From Serinibacter arcticus (GTDB taxonomy: Bacteria; Actinomycetota; Actinomycetes; Actinomycetales; Beutenbergiaceae): a stretch of 64,000 nt of DNA. Position 1 is the stretch's first letter. Each line of letters begins with the position of its first letter. A model generated the notes under the pieces. It was given only the letters and a program-made list of their open reading frames with translations, made no database searches and was not told the origin of the DNA. Made by a program: the position numbers and the translations under genes. This document shows, one piece after another, positions 54,927-63,847 of the stretch. The DNA is taken from assembly GCF_004786095.1 (NCBI RefSeq), contig NZ_RHPJ01000001.1:558001-622000 (forward strand), in the 5' to 3' direction.

Positions 54927-55610
54927 ATGTCCCTCGTGACCGACCCGTCCGTCGACACCGACGACGACCACCTCTCCGCCTCGCTGGCCACCCGCACCTA
55001 CGAGACGCTGCGCCGCCGCATCATCCTCGGCGAGTTCGCGCAGGGGTCGCGGCTGCCGGAGCAGCGCCTGGCGGACGAGCTCGAGGTCTCGCGGATACCG
55101 CTGCGCGAGGCGCTGTCGCGACTGGCCACCGACGGGCTGATCGAGACCACCCACCGGCGCAGCGCCGTCGTGGCCTCCTGGACGACGAGCACCGTGCACG
55201 ACCTGTTCGACGCCAGGCTCGCGCTCGAGACGAGCGCCGCGGCGCGAGCGGCGGCCCGCGTGGCGGGTGTGGCGCAGCTCGAGGACGCCCTGGAGCGCTC
55301 GGTGGTGGAGCTCCGCGCGGGCGACGAGCTGGGGTTCGCCGAGGCGAACGTCCGCTTCCACCAGGCGCTCGTCGGGGCGGCCGGCAACCCCCTCATCGAC
55401 GGGCTGATGCGGACCGTCTCGGCCCGGATGGTCTGGCTGTTCTACCTGACGGCGCACCGCGACCACGAGGAGGCGTGCCGCGAGCACTCCGCGATCGTCT
55501 CGGCGATCCGCGAGGGCAACGTGCGCCTGGCCGAGACCCTCGTCTACGCGCACATCGAGGTCGGCCGCGCGCCGTCGCTCGAGTCGATGCGCGTCATCCT
55601 GCAGGGCTGA
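54927..55610 (+). CDS. GntR family regulator, FCD domain
   Basis: 227 residues. The N-terminal winged helix has RTYETLRRRIILGEFAQGS, the recognition part LADELEVSRIPLREALSRLA and DGLIE. The FCD effector domain carries the metal-binding residues in DLFDARLALE, ANVRFHQALVG, CREHSAIVSAI and VYAHIEVGR. Located in the middle of the island with CTGTATACAG-type sites at its promoters, it is the likely repressor of all three transcription units. Confidence 0.92.
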   Translation: MSLVTDPSVDTDDDHLSASLATRTYETLRRRIILGEFAQGSRLPEQRLADELEVSRIPLREALSRLATDGLIETTHRRSAVVASWTTSTVHDLFDARLALETSAAARAAARVAGVAQLEDALERSVVELRAGDELGFAEANVRFHQALVGAAGNPLIDGLMRTVSARMVWLFYLTAHRDHEEACREHSAIVSAIREGNVRLAETLVYAHIEVGRAPSLESMRVILQG

Positions 55611-55628
55611 GAGCCCCGGGACACCTGC

Positions 55629-56849
55629 TCAGCCGAGCAGGACCCCGTCCTGCGCGACCACGCGGCCGCCGCGCAGCACGGTGCGGCCGCCGTCGCGGTC
55701 CATCACGGCCGCCGTGGGCGTGTCCCCGCGCAGCAGCACCACGTCCGCCGCGTCTCCGACGGCGAGTCCCGGCCGGTCCTCGAGCGACGTCAGCCGCGGG
55801 GCGGCCGGGTCGATCACGGAGCGGCCGCCGACGGTCGCCACCGCGAGCGCGTGCTCGATCAGCGCGTCCCGGTTCCAGCCCTGCGTGAACGCCAGCTGCC
55901 AGGTGCGGTCGAGCATGTCGGTGGTGCCGTAGGGCGACCAGTAGTCGCGCTGACCGTCCTGCCCCAGTCCCGCGCGGATCCCGCGCGCGAGGACGTCGGT
56001 CATGGGCAGCCCCTCCCGCGGCCCCGGGGCCACGGTGGTGAGCGCGACGTCCCACTCCGCGATCCGGTCGAGCACGCCCGCCACGGCGGGCAGCCCGGAG
56101 GCGAGCGCGAAGGAGTGGGCGAGCGTGACCCGGGAGGTGAGCCCGTGGGCGCGGATGCGGTCGAGCACCAGCCCCATCGAGAACAGCCCGAGCTCGCCCG
56201 CCTCGTGGAGGTGGATGTCGATCGGGACGTCGTGCCGCTCGGCGAGGTCGAAGACGATGTCGAGGTGGGCGACCGGGTTCCGGTCGAGACCGCACGGGTC
56301 GATCCCGCCGACGACGTCGGCCCCCTCGCGCAGCGCCGCGTCCATCAGCTCGGGCACCCCGGGCTCCAGGAGCAGGCCGGCCTGCGGGAACGCGACGATC
56401 TGGACGTCGGCCCGGCCGGCGTGCGCCTCGCGCGCCGCGACGACCCCCGCCAGGCGCTCCAGCCCGCAGTCGGCGTCGACCTGCGCGTAGGAGCGAGCGC
56501 TCGTCAGACCGTGGCCGATGGCGCGACCCAGCGTGGTCGTGGCGCGCTCGGCGACGCTCGCCCCGGCGTCGCGCCAGTTCTCGCGGTCGTTCATGATGCA
56601 GTCCCACAGGGTCCGGGGCTCCGGCACGGAGTGCGACCGGAACGGCAGGCCCACGCGCGTGGAGTCCAGGTGGACGTGGACGTCGCTGAAGGAGGGCAGA
56701 AGGATCCGCCCCTCGCCCGGGACGTCGTCGGGCTCGGGCGGCCGGGCGGCGTCGTGCGCCGCGATCGCGGCGATCCGGCCGTCGTCGACGGTGACGTCGC
56801 TCGCGGGGGCGCCCCAGGGGCGGACGTTGACGAGGGTGGTGGAGACCAT
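55629..56849 (-). CDS. Cytosine-deaminase-like amidohydrolase
   Basis: 406 residues from ATG 56849, with an AGGAGG site. It belongs to the CodA-like metal-dependent hydrolases: HxH in SDVHVHLDSTRVGLPFRSH, then VGGIDPCGLDRNP, the third His in IDIHLHEAGELG, TLAHSFALAS, and the catalytic Asp in GQDGQRDYWSPYGTTDML. N-acyl or amino-heterocycle deamination is the usual activity. It ends 18 bases from gntR, convergently. A partial GntR site overlaps its promoter/ribosome-binding region. Confidence 0.9.
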   Translation of the reverse strand: MVSTTLVNVRPWGAPASDVTVDDGRIAAIAAHDAARPPEPDDVPGEGRILLPSFSDVHVHLDSTRVGLPFRSHSVPEPRTLWDCIMNDRENWRDAGASVAERATTTLGRAIGHGLTSARSYAQVDADCGLERLAGVVAAREAHAGRADVQIVAFPQAGLLLEPGVPELMDAALREGADVVGGIDPCGLDRNPVAHLDIVFDLAERHDVPIDIHLHEAGELGLFSMGLVLDRIRAHGLTSRVTLAHSFALASGLPAVAGVLDRIAEWDVALTTVAPGPREGLPMTDVLARGIRAGLGQDGQRDYWSPYGTTDMLDRTWQLAFTQGWNRDALIEHALAVATVGGRSVIDPAAPRLTSLEDRPGLAVGDAADVVLLRGDTPTAAVMDRDGGRTVLRGGRVVAQDGVLLG

Positions 56850-56854
56850 GCCTC

Positions 56855-56864
56855 CTGTATACCG
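56855..56864. promoter_or_regulatory. GntR-type operator, copy 3 (partial)
   Basis: CTGTATACCG keeps the GTATAC core and one half-site of the CTGTATACAG palindrome. It is six bases upstream of the deaminase start and overlaps its ribosome binding site. A further isolated GTATAC stands at 56920-56925. Confidence 0.5.
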
Positions 56865-56973
56865 GATCCACGTGACGGGCGCGTGTCGGTATGATGGGCT
56901 CGCTCTCGCTGCCGGTCGCGTATACCGCAGGGGCCGGACCCATCCGCGGCGACCCTTGCCCCGAACCTCCCAC

Positions 56974-57483
56974 GTGACCAGTGCCGCTTCGTCGACCGCG
57001 CGTCGCGGCGTCACCCTGCCGCCCAGGCTCCTCGAGATCCTGCGTTTCGGTGCGGTGGGCGGCGCGGCCTTCGTCGTGGACGTCGGCGTCTACAACCTGC
57101 TGCGTTCCACCGTGCTGGCGGACCAGCCCGTGGGGGCCAAGGTCGCCTCGGTGGCCGTGGCCGTCCTGGTGGCCTGGGTCGGCAACCGCTGGTGGACGTT
57201 CTCCGACCGGCGGCGCGAGTCCGCTCCAGGGGAGCTGGCGGCCTTCGTCGTGACCAACGTCGTCGGGCTGCTCATCGCCGCGGCGTGCCTGCTCGTCTCC
57301 CACCACGTCCTCGGGTTCACCTCACGCCTCGCGGACAACGTCTCGGGCAACGGTGTCGGCCTGGTCCTCGGCACGGCCTTCCGCTACGTGGCGTACCGCC
57401 GCTTCGTCTTCGCCCGGACGCCCTCGCGCCCGACGGTCGCGACCGCGGGCGACCCGGTGCTCGCGTCCGCCGCCGCCCGGTGA
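56974..57483 (+). CDS. GtrA family membrane protein
   Basis: 169 residues from GTG 56974 (a TTG at 56956 is a rival start). Four TM segments with the GtrA motifs ILRFGAVGGAAFVVDVGVYN, VGNRWWTFSDRR, and GNGVGLVLGTAFRYVAYRRF with the FVF end. GtrA proteins are thought to flip polyprenyl-phosphate sugars. A GH8 gene and a polyprenol-phosphate glycosyltransferase follow, consistent with surface-glycan assembly. Confidence 0.88.
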   Translation: MTSAASSTARRGVTLPPRLLEILRFGAVGGAAFVVDVGVYNLLRSTVLADQPVGAKVASVAVAVLVAWVGNRWWTFSDRRRESAPGELAAFVVTNVVGLLIAAACLLVSHHVLGFTSRLADNVSGNGVGLVLGTAFRYVAYRRFVFARTPSRPTVATAGDPVLASAAAR

Positions 57484-57568
57484 CCCCGTGCGTCCCTCCC
57501 ACGTGCGCCGTCGCCGACGTCGCGCTCCCGGGTTGGCCCGACGCCCGAGAACCGTGGACACTTCGGTC

Positions 57569-58675
57569 GTGACCCACAGCCCCCGCAGGTTCGCCGTCCC
57601 GGTGGCCCTGCTCACCCTCGTGCTCGCCGCGTGCACCCCCGCGGCAGGGCCGGCGCCCGAGGCGTCGGCGACCGACGCCGGCCGCACGCCGGTCGAGGCG
57701 GGCGAGGCCTTCCTGGCCGAGTACGTCGACGACGACGGCCGTGTCGTCCGCCGCGACCAGGGCGGCGACACCGTGAGCGAGGGTCAGGCGTACGGCATGC
57801 TGATCGCCGTCGCGCTCCAGGACGAGGAGACGTTCGCGGCGGTCTGGGGCTGGACCCGCGAGCACCTCCAGCGTCCCGACGGCCTCCTGTCGTGGCGCTG
57901 GGTCGACGGCGCCGTGGCGGACGACCAGCCCGCCTCCGACGCCGACCTCGACGCCGCACGCGCTCTCGTCCTCGCCGGGGCGGCCTTCGACGACCCGACC
58001 TACACCGACGCCGCGACGGCGCTCGGCCAGGCCGTGCTCGACCGCGAGACGGCCGAGACCGGCGCCGGGCGCATCCTGCTCGCCGGACCCTGGGCGGACG
58101 ACGACCCGTACCAGGTCAACCCCAGCTACCCCACCCCCGTCGCGACCCGGTTGCTCGCCGATCTGGACGACGATCCGCGGTGGGCCGAGCTCGACGAGGG
58201 GATGCGCGCCGTCGTCGGCGAGCTCACCGGCGACGGGAGCCTTCCGCCCAACTGGGCGCAGGTCGACGGCGACGGCCGCGTCGAGCCGGTCCGCGGCCCC
58301 GACGGGAGCGACGTCGGCTTCGGGTACGACGCGGCGCGCACGCTCGTGCGGTACGCCGAGTCGTGCGACGCGCAGGACCACCGCGTCGTGGCCGGCACGC
58401 TCGACACCCTCGGGACGGCGCGCACGCTGCACGCGCAGCTCGACCTCGACGGGACCTCCGCCACCACCGACCAGCACCCGCTCACGCACGTGGCTCGCGC
58501 GGCGGTCCGGGCGCTCGACGGCGATCGCACCGGCGCGCTCGACGACCTGCGTGCGGCCGAGGCGCTGCTGGAGAGCTACCCCACCTACTTCGGCTCCGCC
58601 TGGGCGGCGCTCGGACGACTCACGCTGGAGACCGACCTGCTCGGCGGGTGCCCGCCGCTGGAGAGGGAACGATGA
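57569..58675 (+). CDS. Glycoside hydrolase family 8 lipoprotein
   Basis: 368 residues from GTG 57569 (GTG 57554 is alternative). A signal peptide with lipobox LVLAAC (Cys 22) predicts a lipoprotein. The GH8 fold is shown by [14 protein letters not shown], with the general-acid Glu, and the family signature [16 protein letters not shown] with the catalytic Asp. GH8 includes endoglucanases, BcsZ-type cellulases, chitosanases and xylanases. Here it sits between GtrA and a GT2, so a role in trimming a surface polysaccharide is possible, not only external cellulose digestion. Confidence 0.9.
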   Translation: MTHSPRRFAVPVALLTLVLAACTPAAGPAPEASATDAGRTPVEAGEAFLAEYVDDDGRVVRRDQGGDTVSEGQAYGMLIAVALQDEETFAAVWGWTREHLQRPDGLLSWRWVDGAVADDQPASDADLDAARALVLAGAAFDDPTYTDAATALGQAVLDRETAETGAGRILLAGPWADDDPYQVNPSYPTPVATRLLADLDDDPRWAELDEGMRAVVGELTGDGSLPPNWAQVDGDGRVEPVRGPDGSDVGFGYDAARTLVRYAESCDAQDHRVVAGTLDTLGTARTLHAQLDLDGTSATTDQHPLTHVARAAVRALDGDRTGALDDLRAAEALLESYPTYFGSAWAALGRLTLETDLLGGCPPLERER

Positions 58676-59484
58676 CCGACAACCCCGACACCTCGCGCGC
58701 GCGGACACCGGTCCGCCGACCCCTGGTCGTCGTGCCCACCTACGACGAGATCGAGAACCTCCCGGTGCTCCTCGAGCGCCTGCACGCGGCGGCGCCCGAC
58801 GTCCACGTGCTCGTGGTCGACGACGGCTCCCCCGACGGCACGGGCACCTGGGCCCAGGGCCGGTCGGAGGAGTCCGACCTGATCCACGTGCTGCACCGCA
58901 CGACCAAGGACGGCCTCGGCGCCGCCTACCTCGCCGGTTTCGCCTGGGCGCTGGCGCGGGACTACGACGCCGTCATGGAGATGGACGCCGACCTGTCCCA
59001 CCACCCCGAGGACGTGCCGCGCCTGCTCGCCACGCTCGCGAAGGCCGACGTCGTGCTCGGCTCCCGCTGGGTCGAGGGCGGCGGCGTGGAGAACTGGCCG
59101 CTGCACCGCCGCATCCTCTCCCGGGGCGGCTCGTTCGTGGCGCGGGTGGCGCTCGAGATGCCGCTGCGCGATGCGACGGGCGGCTTCCGCGCCTACCGCC
59201 GCTCGGCGATGGAGCAGCTCGACCTGCCGACCATCGCCTCGCGCGGCTACGTGTTCCAGATCGAGCTCGCGCACCGCGCGCTGCAGGCGGGCCTGACGGT
59301 GGTCGAGGTGCCGATCATCTTCACCGAGCGCGTCAACGGCGTCAGCAAGATGACCGGCGGCATCGTCCGCGAGTCGCTGACCCGCCTCACCTGGTGGGGG
59401 CTGGAGCGCCGGCTCCAGCGCCTGGCCGGGTTCGCCCGGCGCCACGGCGACCAGGGGCTGGACCGCGCAGCCACCCGCCGGTAG
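58672..59484 (+). CDS. Polyprenol-phosphate glycosyltransferase (GT2, Dpm1/Ppm-like)
   Basis: 270 residues; the ATG overlaps the GH8 stop (ATGA). GT-A fold motifs: [33 protein letters not shown], metal-binding [10 protein letters not shown], and [14 protein letters not shown]. It lacks C-terminal TM segments, as in the catalytic domain of actinobacterial polyprenyl-phospho-mannose synthase. It probably charges polyprenyl phosphate with mannose (or another sugar) for lipoglycan or protein glycosylation. Confidence 0.9.
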   Translation: MTDNPDTSRARTPVRRPLVVVPTYDEIENLPVLLERLHAAAPDVHVLVVDDGSPDGTGTWAQGRSEESDLIHVLHRTTKDGLGAAYLAGFAWALARDYDAVMEMDADLSHHPEDVPRLLATLAKADVVLGSRWVEGGGVENWPLHRRILSRGGSFVARVALEMPLRDATGGFRAYRRSAMEQLDLPTIASRGYVFQIELAHRALQAGLTVVEVPIIFTERVNGVSKMTGGIVRESLTRLTWWGLERRLQRLAGFARRHGDQGLDRAATRR

Positions 59485-59567
59485 CCGATCCGGCCCCGAC
59501 CCTGCGTAGGGTGGAGGACGCCCGAGCCCGCGACGACGCGGCGCCCCCTCCCCACGAAGGGTCTCCC

Positions 59568-60668
59568 ATGCCACGCACCTCCCAGGCAGTCATCGCCCGC
59601 GCGAAGAACGCCCCCGTCGAGCTCGTCACCATCAGCGTCCCCGACCCCGGGCCGGGCGAGGCGGTCGTCCGCGTCCAGGCCTCCGGCGTCTGCCACACCG
59701 ACCTGCACTACAAGCTCGGCGGCATCGGCGAGGAGTTCCCCTACCTGCTCGGCCACGAGGCCGCCGGCGTCGTGGAGGAGGTCGGCGAGGGCGTGACCGA
59801 CGTCGCCCCCGGCGACTACGTGATCCTCAACTGGCGCGCCGTCTGCGGCGACTGCCGCGCGTGCCGCCGCGGCCGCCCCTGGTACTGCTTCAACACGCAC
59901 AACGCGGCGCAGAGGATGACCATCGCCGACGGCGAGGGCGCGGGCACCGAGCTCTCCCCCGCCCTCGGCATCGGCGCGTTCACCGAGTTCACCCTCGTGG
60001 CCGCCGGCCAGTGCACCAAGGTCGATCCGGCCGCCGCCCCCGAGGTCGCGGGGCTCCTCGGCTGCGGCGTGATGGCCGGGATCGGTGCCGCCATCAACAC
60101 CGGCGAGGTCGGCCGCGGCGACTCGGTCGCCGTCATCGGTTGCGGCGGCGTCGGCGCCGCCGCGATCGCCGGGGCGCGCCTCGCGGGCGCGGCCACGATC
60201 ATCGCCGTCGACCTGGACGAGCGGAAGCTCGCCACGGCGCGCGAGCTCGGCGCCACGCACACCGTCAACGGTGGCGAGAGCGACGTCGTCGAGGCCATCC
60301 AGAACCTCACCGGCGGCAACGGCGCGGACGTGGTGATCGACGCCGTCGGGCGGCCCGAGACGTGGAAGCAGGCGTTCTACGCGCGCGACCTCGCCGGCGT
60401 CGTCGTGCTCGTCGGCGTCCCGACGCCGGAGATGACCGTCCCCGACCTGCCGCTCCTGGACGTGTTCGGCCGCGGCGGCGCGCTGAAGTCCTCCTGGTAC
60501 GGCGACTGCCTGCCCTCGCGCGACTTCCCGATGCTGATCGACCTGTTCCTGCAGGGTCGCCTCCCGCTCGACAAGTTCGTCACCGAGAAGATCGGCATCG
60601 GCGACGTCGAGGCGGCCTTCGCGAAGATGCACGACGGCGACGTGCTGCGAAGCGTGGTCGTGCTGTGA
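59568..60668 (+). CDS. mscR: S-(hydroxymethyl)mycothiol dehydrogenase
   Basis: A class III-type zinc alcohol dehydrogenase that oxidises the formaldehyde-mycothiol adduct with NAD. 366 residues: catalytic zinc ligands in [16 protein letters not shown] and LLGCGV; four structural-zinc Cys in [15 protein letters not shown]; Rossmann motif [15 protein letters not shown] and the NAD-binding Asp in [10 protein letters not shown]. The sequence pattern matches mycothiol-dependent enzymes and implies mycothiol use. Overlaps the downstream MBL gene. Confidence 0.92.
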   Translation: MPRTSQAVIARAKNAPVELVTISVPDPGPGEAVVRVQASGVCHTDLHYKLGGIGEEFPYLLGHEAAGVVEEVGEGVTDVAPGDYVILNWRAVCGDCRACRRGRPWYCFNTHNAAQRMTIADGEGAGTELSPALGIGAFTEFTLVAAGQCTKVDPAAAPEVAGLLGCGVMAGIGAAINTGEVGRGDSVAVIGCGGVGAAAIAGARLAGAATIIAVDLDERKLATARELGATHTVNGGESDVVEAIQNLTGGNGADVVIDAVGRPETWKQAFYARDLAGVVVLVGVPTPEMTVPDLPLLDVFGRGGALKSSWYGDCLPSRDFPMLIDLFLQGRLPLDKFVTEKIGIGDVEAAFAKMHDGDVLRSVVVL

Positions 60669-61276
60669 CGGCGCGGATCGACCACGGCACCGCCGCCGGC
60701 ACGTTCTCGCTGGACGGTCAGACGTTCGACGTGGAGAACAACATCTGGGTCGTCGGGGACGACACCGAGTGCATCGTCGTGGACGCCCCGCACTCGGTCG
60801 AGGCGATCCTGGCCGTGGTCGCCGGGCGGCGCGTGAGCGCGATCGTGTGCACCCACGCGCACGACGACCACGTCCGCGTGGCCCCCGCGCTGGCGGAGGC
60901 CACCGGCGCCCCGATCCTGCTGCACCCGGCCGACGCCCCCGTCTGGGAGCTGACCCACCCCGACCGGGCGCCCGACGGCGACCTCGCCGACGGTCAGGAG
61001 CTCACCGTGGGCGGGACGGTCGTGCGCGTGCTGCACACCCCCGGCCACGCACCGGGCGCGGTGTCGCTGCACGTGCCCGACCTCGGCGTCGTGCTCACGG
61101 GCGACACGCTGTTCCAGGGCGGGCCCGGCGCGACCGGGCGGTCCTTCTCCGACGCCGACCTCATCGTGGAGTCCATCCGCCGCGTGCTGTTCGCGCTGCC
61201 GGAGGAGACCGTGGTCCACACGGGCCACGGTGACTCCACCACGATCGGTGCGGAGGCCGCGGCGCTGGGTCGCTGA
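60665..61276 (+). CDS. MBL-fold hydrolase linked to mycothiol-dependent detoxification
   Basis: 203 residues; GTG overlaps the mscR stop (GTGA). Metallo-beta-lactamase motifs [30 protein letters not shown] and HTGHGDSTT form a glyoxalase-II-like dinuclear site. A hydrolase of this type follows the mycothiol dehydrogenase in mycobacteria. It likely hydrolyses S-formylmycothiol to formate plus mycothiol. Confidence 0.9.
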   Translation: MTARIDHGTAAGTFSLDGQTFDVENNIWVVGDDTECIVVDAPHSVEAILAVVAGRRVSAIVCTHAHDDHVRVAPALAEATGAPILLHPADAPVWELTHPDRAPDGDLADGQELTVGGTVVRVLHTPGHAPGAVSLHVPDLGVVLTGDTLFQGGPGATGRSFSDADLIVESIRRVLFALPEETVVHTGHGDSTTIGAEAAALGR

Positions 61277-61296
61277 CCCCGCGCCCACCCACCCCA

Positions 61297-61313
61297 CCCA
61301 CCCCGGGGGTGGG
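61297..61313. terminator. GC-rich hairpin between convergent genes
   Basis: CCCACCCC and GGGGTGGG face each other across a very tight centre in the 45-base gap between the MBL gene and the permease gene. The loop is too small for full pairing, so this is only a possible terminator. Confidence 0.3.
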
Positions 61314-61321
61314 CCGGGGCG

Positions 61322-62818
61322 TCAGCGGTCGAGGGACCGGTCGACGCCGGACTCGGTCGCCAGGCGCGAGTGGCGCCGCCCGTAGAGCAGGTAGATCGCG
61401 ATGCCGATCAGCAGCCAGACCGCGAACCGGATCCACGTCAGCGTCGTCAGGTTGAGCATCAGCCACAGGCACAGCACCGCCGAGAGGATCGGCAGGAACG
61501 GCGACCACGGCATCCGGTAGGCGATCTCGCGGTCGGGGTACTTCCGGCGCAGCACGATCACGGCGATGCTCACGAGCACGAACGCCGAGAGCGTGCCGAT
61601 GTTGATCATCTCCTCGAGCACGCCGACGTCGAGCGTCGCGGCCAGCACGGCCACGACCGCCCCGACGGCGACCTGCAGCCGGGCGGGCGTCTTGCGCTTC
61701 TGGGACGTCACCGACCACGAGCGCGGGAACAGCCCGTCGCGGCTCATCGAGAACACCACGCGGGTCAGGCCGAGCAGCAGCACCATGATCACGGTCGTCA
61801 GGCCGAGCAGGATCGACAGCGAGATGACCTGAGCGGCCCAGTCGGCCCCCACGAGGGTGAACGCCGTCGCGAGCGAGGGGTCCTCGGCGGCCGCCAGGTC
61901 GGTGTAGGGCACCATGCCGGTCAGGACGACGCTGACCGCGACGTACAGGATCGTCACGAGCGCCAGGCCGCCGAAGATGCCGCGCGGCAGGTTCTTCTGC
62001 GGGTTCTTCACCTCCTCGGCGGAGGTGGCCACGACGTCGAACCCGATGAACGCGAAGAACACCAGGGCGGCCCCCGACAGCAGCCCGAACATGCCGTACG
62101 TCGAGGCGGGGGCGCCCAGGATCACGGAGACCAGGCTCTGGTGCAGCACGGTGGACTCCCCCGCGGGGATCTCCTGTGCCGGTGGGAGGAACGGCGTGTA
62201 GTTGCTGGCCCTGACGTAGAAGGCGCCCACGACGATGACGAACACGACCGTGGCGACCTTCAGGACGGTGAACACCGCGCTGACGCGCGAGGACAGCTTC
62301 GTCCCCAGCACCAGGAGCACGGTGAAGATCGAGACGATGACGAACGGCCCCCACGTGATGGTGGCGGCGCCGAGCTGGAACGTCGCCGGCACGTCCAGCC
62401 CGGCGATCGCGAACACCTCCTGCAGGTAGATGCCCCAGTACTTCGCGATGACCGCGGCGGCCGTGAGCGTCTCGAGGATCAGGTCCCAGCCGATGATCCA
62501 GGCGAGGAACTCCCCCAGCGTGGCGTAGGTGAACGTGTAGGCGGATCCCGCGACCGGCACGGTCGAGGCGAACTCGGCGTAGGCCATCATCGCGAGCCCG
62601 CACGTGAACGCCGCGATCAGGAACCCGACCGAGATCGACGGTCCGGCGTACAGGCCGGCGGCCTTCGCGCCCACCGAGAAGATCCCGGCCCCGACGGCGA
62701 CCGCGACCCCCATGATCGCGAGGTCCCACGCGGTCAGCGACCGCGTGAGGGAGTGGTGCGCCGAGGAGGTGTCGGCCAGCGACGCCTCGATGCTCTTGGT
62801 GCGGGTCAGGAAGCTCAT
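61322..62818 (-). CDS. APC family amino-acid permease
   Basis: 498 residues with about 12 TM segments. The N-terminus LTAWDLAIMGVAVAVGAGIF contains the GxGIF-type motif of APC transporters; VPVAGSAYTFTYATLGEFLAWIIGW and FFAFIGFDVVATSAEEVKNP are typical of the cationic amino-acid/YfnA group. The start at ATG 62818 follows family length. Probable proton-coupled uptake of cationic or branched amino acids. No clear regulator adjoins it. Confidence 0.93.
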   Translation of the reverse strand: MSFLTRTKSIEASLADTSSAHHSLTRSLTAWDLAIMGVAVAVGAGIFSVGAKAAGLYAGPSISVGFLIAAFTCGLAMMAYAEFASTVPVAGSAYTFTYATLGEFLAWIIGWDLILETLTAAAVIAKYWGIYLQEVFAIAGLDVPATFQLGAATITWGPFVIVSIFTVLLVLGTKLSSRVSAVFTVLKVATVVFVIVVGAFYVRASNYTPFLPPAQEIPAGESTVLHQSLVSVILGAPASTYGMFGLLSGAALVFFAFIGFDVVATSAEEVKNPQKNLPRGIFGGLALVTILYVAVSVVLTGMVPYTDLAAAEDPSLATAFTLVGADWAAQVISLSILLGLTTVIMVLLLGLTRVVFSMSRDGLFPRSWSVTSQKRKTPARLQVAVGAVVAVLAATLDVGVLEEMINIGTLSAFVLVSIAVIVLRRKYPDREIAYRMPWSPFLPILSAVLCLWLMLNLTTLTWIRFAVWLLIGIAIYLLYGRRHSRLATESGVDRSLDR

Positions 62819-62954
62819 CACGTGCTCTCTCGCTGCGGTCGGCGAGCACGGGTCGGCGCTCACCGGGGAGGGAACCGTAGACCCGCCGCGCACCGCGGCA
62901 ACACCCCGGACCAGGGGATGGACGAGACCGCCCCGCCGGTCGGCCGTCGGGCCG

Positions 62955-63782
62955 CTAGAGCTCCTCGTGCGTGTCCGGGTCCCCGCCGAAGAGCCGTCCT
63001 TCCGCGCGCCCCAGCTCCGTGATCGCCGCGATCTCGGCGTTCGTCAGCGCGAGCCGCGGGACGTCGAGGTTGGCGCGCTGACGCTCCGGCGTGGCCGACT
63101 TGGGCAGCGGCATGCTGCCGACCGCGAGGTGCCAGGCCAGCAGCACCTGCGCGGGCGTGACGTCGAGGCGCTCGGCCGCCGCGACGACGGCCGGCTCGTC
63201 GAACGGGGCCTCGCGCTTGCCGAGCGGGCTCCAGGCCTGGGTCAGGATGCCGCGCTCGACGTTGGCGGCCCGCATCTCCGCCTGCGGGAAGCGGGGGTGC
63301 AGCTCGATCTGGTTGATCGCGGGTGCCACCCCCGTCTCTTCGATGATCCGGTCCAGGTGCGCCGCCGTGAAGTTGCTGACGCCGATGTGCGCCACGAGGC
63401 CCTCCTGCTGCGCCTGCACGAGCGCGCGCCACGCGTCGACGTAGAGGTCGCGGCTCGGGTTGGGCCAGTGGATGAGACCGACGTCGATCCGCTCGACGCC
63501 GAGGCGCTGCGCCGAGTCGGCGAGCGAGCGCAGGGCGAGCTCGCGCTCGTGGAAGCGGCCGGGGATCTTCGTGGCGAGGACGACCTCCTCGCGCGGCAGA
63601 CCGGAGCGCCGCAGCGCCTGTCCGACCTCGGTCTCGTTCTCGTAGTTCACCGCCGTGTCGAGGTAGCGGTAGCCGACCTCGAGCGCCGAGACGATCGCGG
63701 CCACGCCCTCCTCACCCTTGAGGGGGTAGGTGCCGAACCCGACGGCGGGCAGGGTCGTTCCGTCCTTCAGCGTGTGCGTCAT
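62955..63782 (-). CDS. Aldo/keto reductase
   Basis: 275 residues: TIM-barrel NADPH oxidoreductase. Motifs are VGFGTYPLKGEEG, catalytic Asp and Tyr in LDTAVNYENETEVG, Lys in LATKIPGRF, His in VGLIHWPNPSRDLY, GVSNFTAAHLDRI and the cofactor-binding MPLPKSATPERQRANL. Resembles 2,5-diketo-gluconate reductase-type AKR5. Substrate cannot be assigned. Confidence 0.93.
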   Translation of the reverse strand: MTHTLKDGTTLPAVGFGTYPLKGEEGVAAIVSALEVGYRYLDTAVNYENETEVGQALRRSGLPREEVVLATKIPGRFHERELALRSLADSAQRLGVERIDVGLIHWPNPSRDLYVDAWRALVQAQQEGLVAHIGVSNFTAAHLDRIIEETGVAPAINQIELHPRFPQAEMRAANVERGILTQAWSPLGKREAPFDEPAVVAAAERLDVTPAQVLLAWHLAVGSMPLPKSATPERQRANLDVPRLALTNAEIAAITELGRAEGRLFGGDPDTHEEL

Positions 63783-63847
63783 CCTCCCAGGCTAACGACG
63801 TCGGCGACGCTGACGACGCTGTGCGCCGCCGCACCCCGCCCGTCCAC

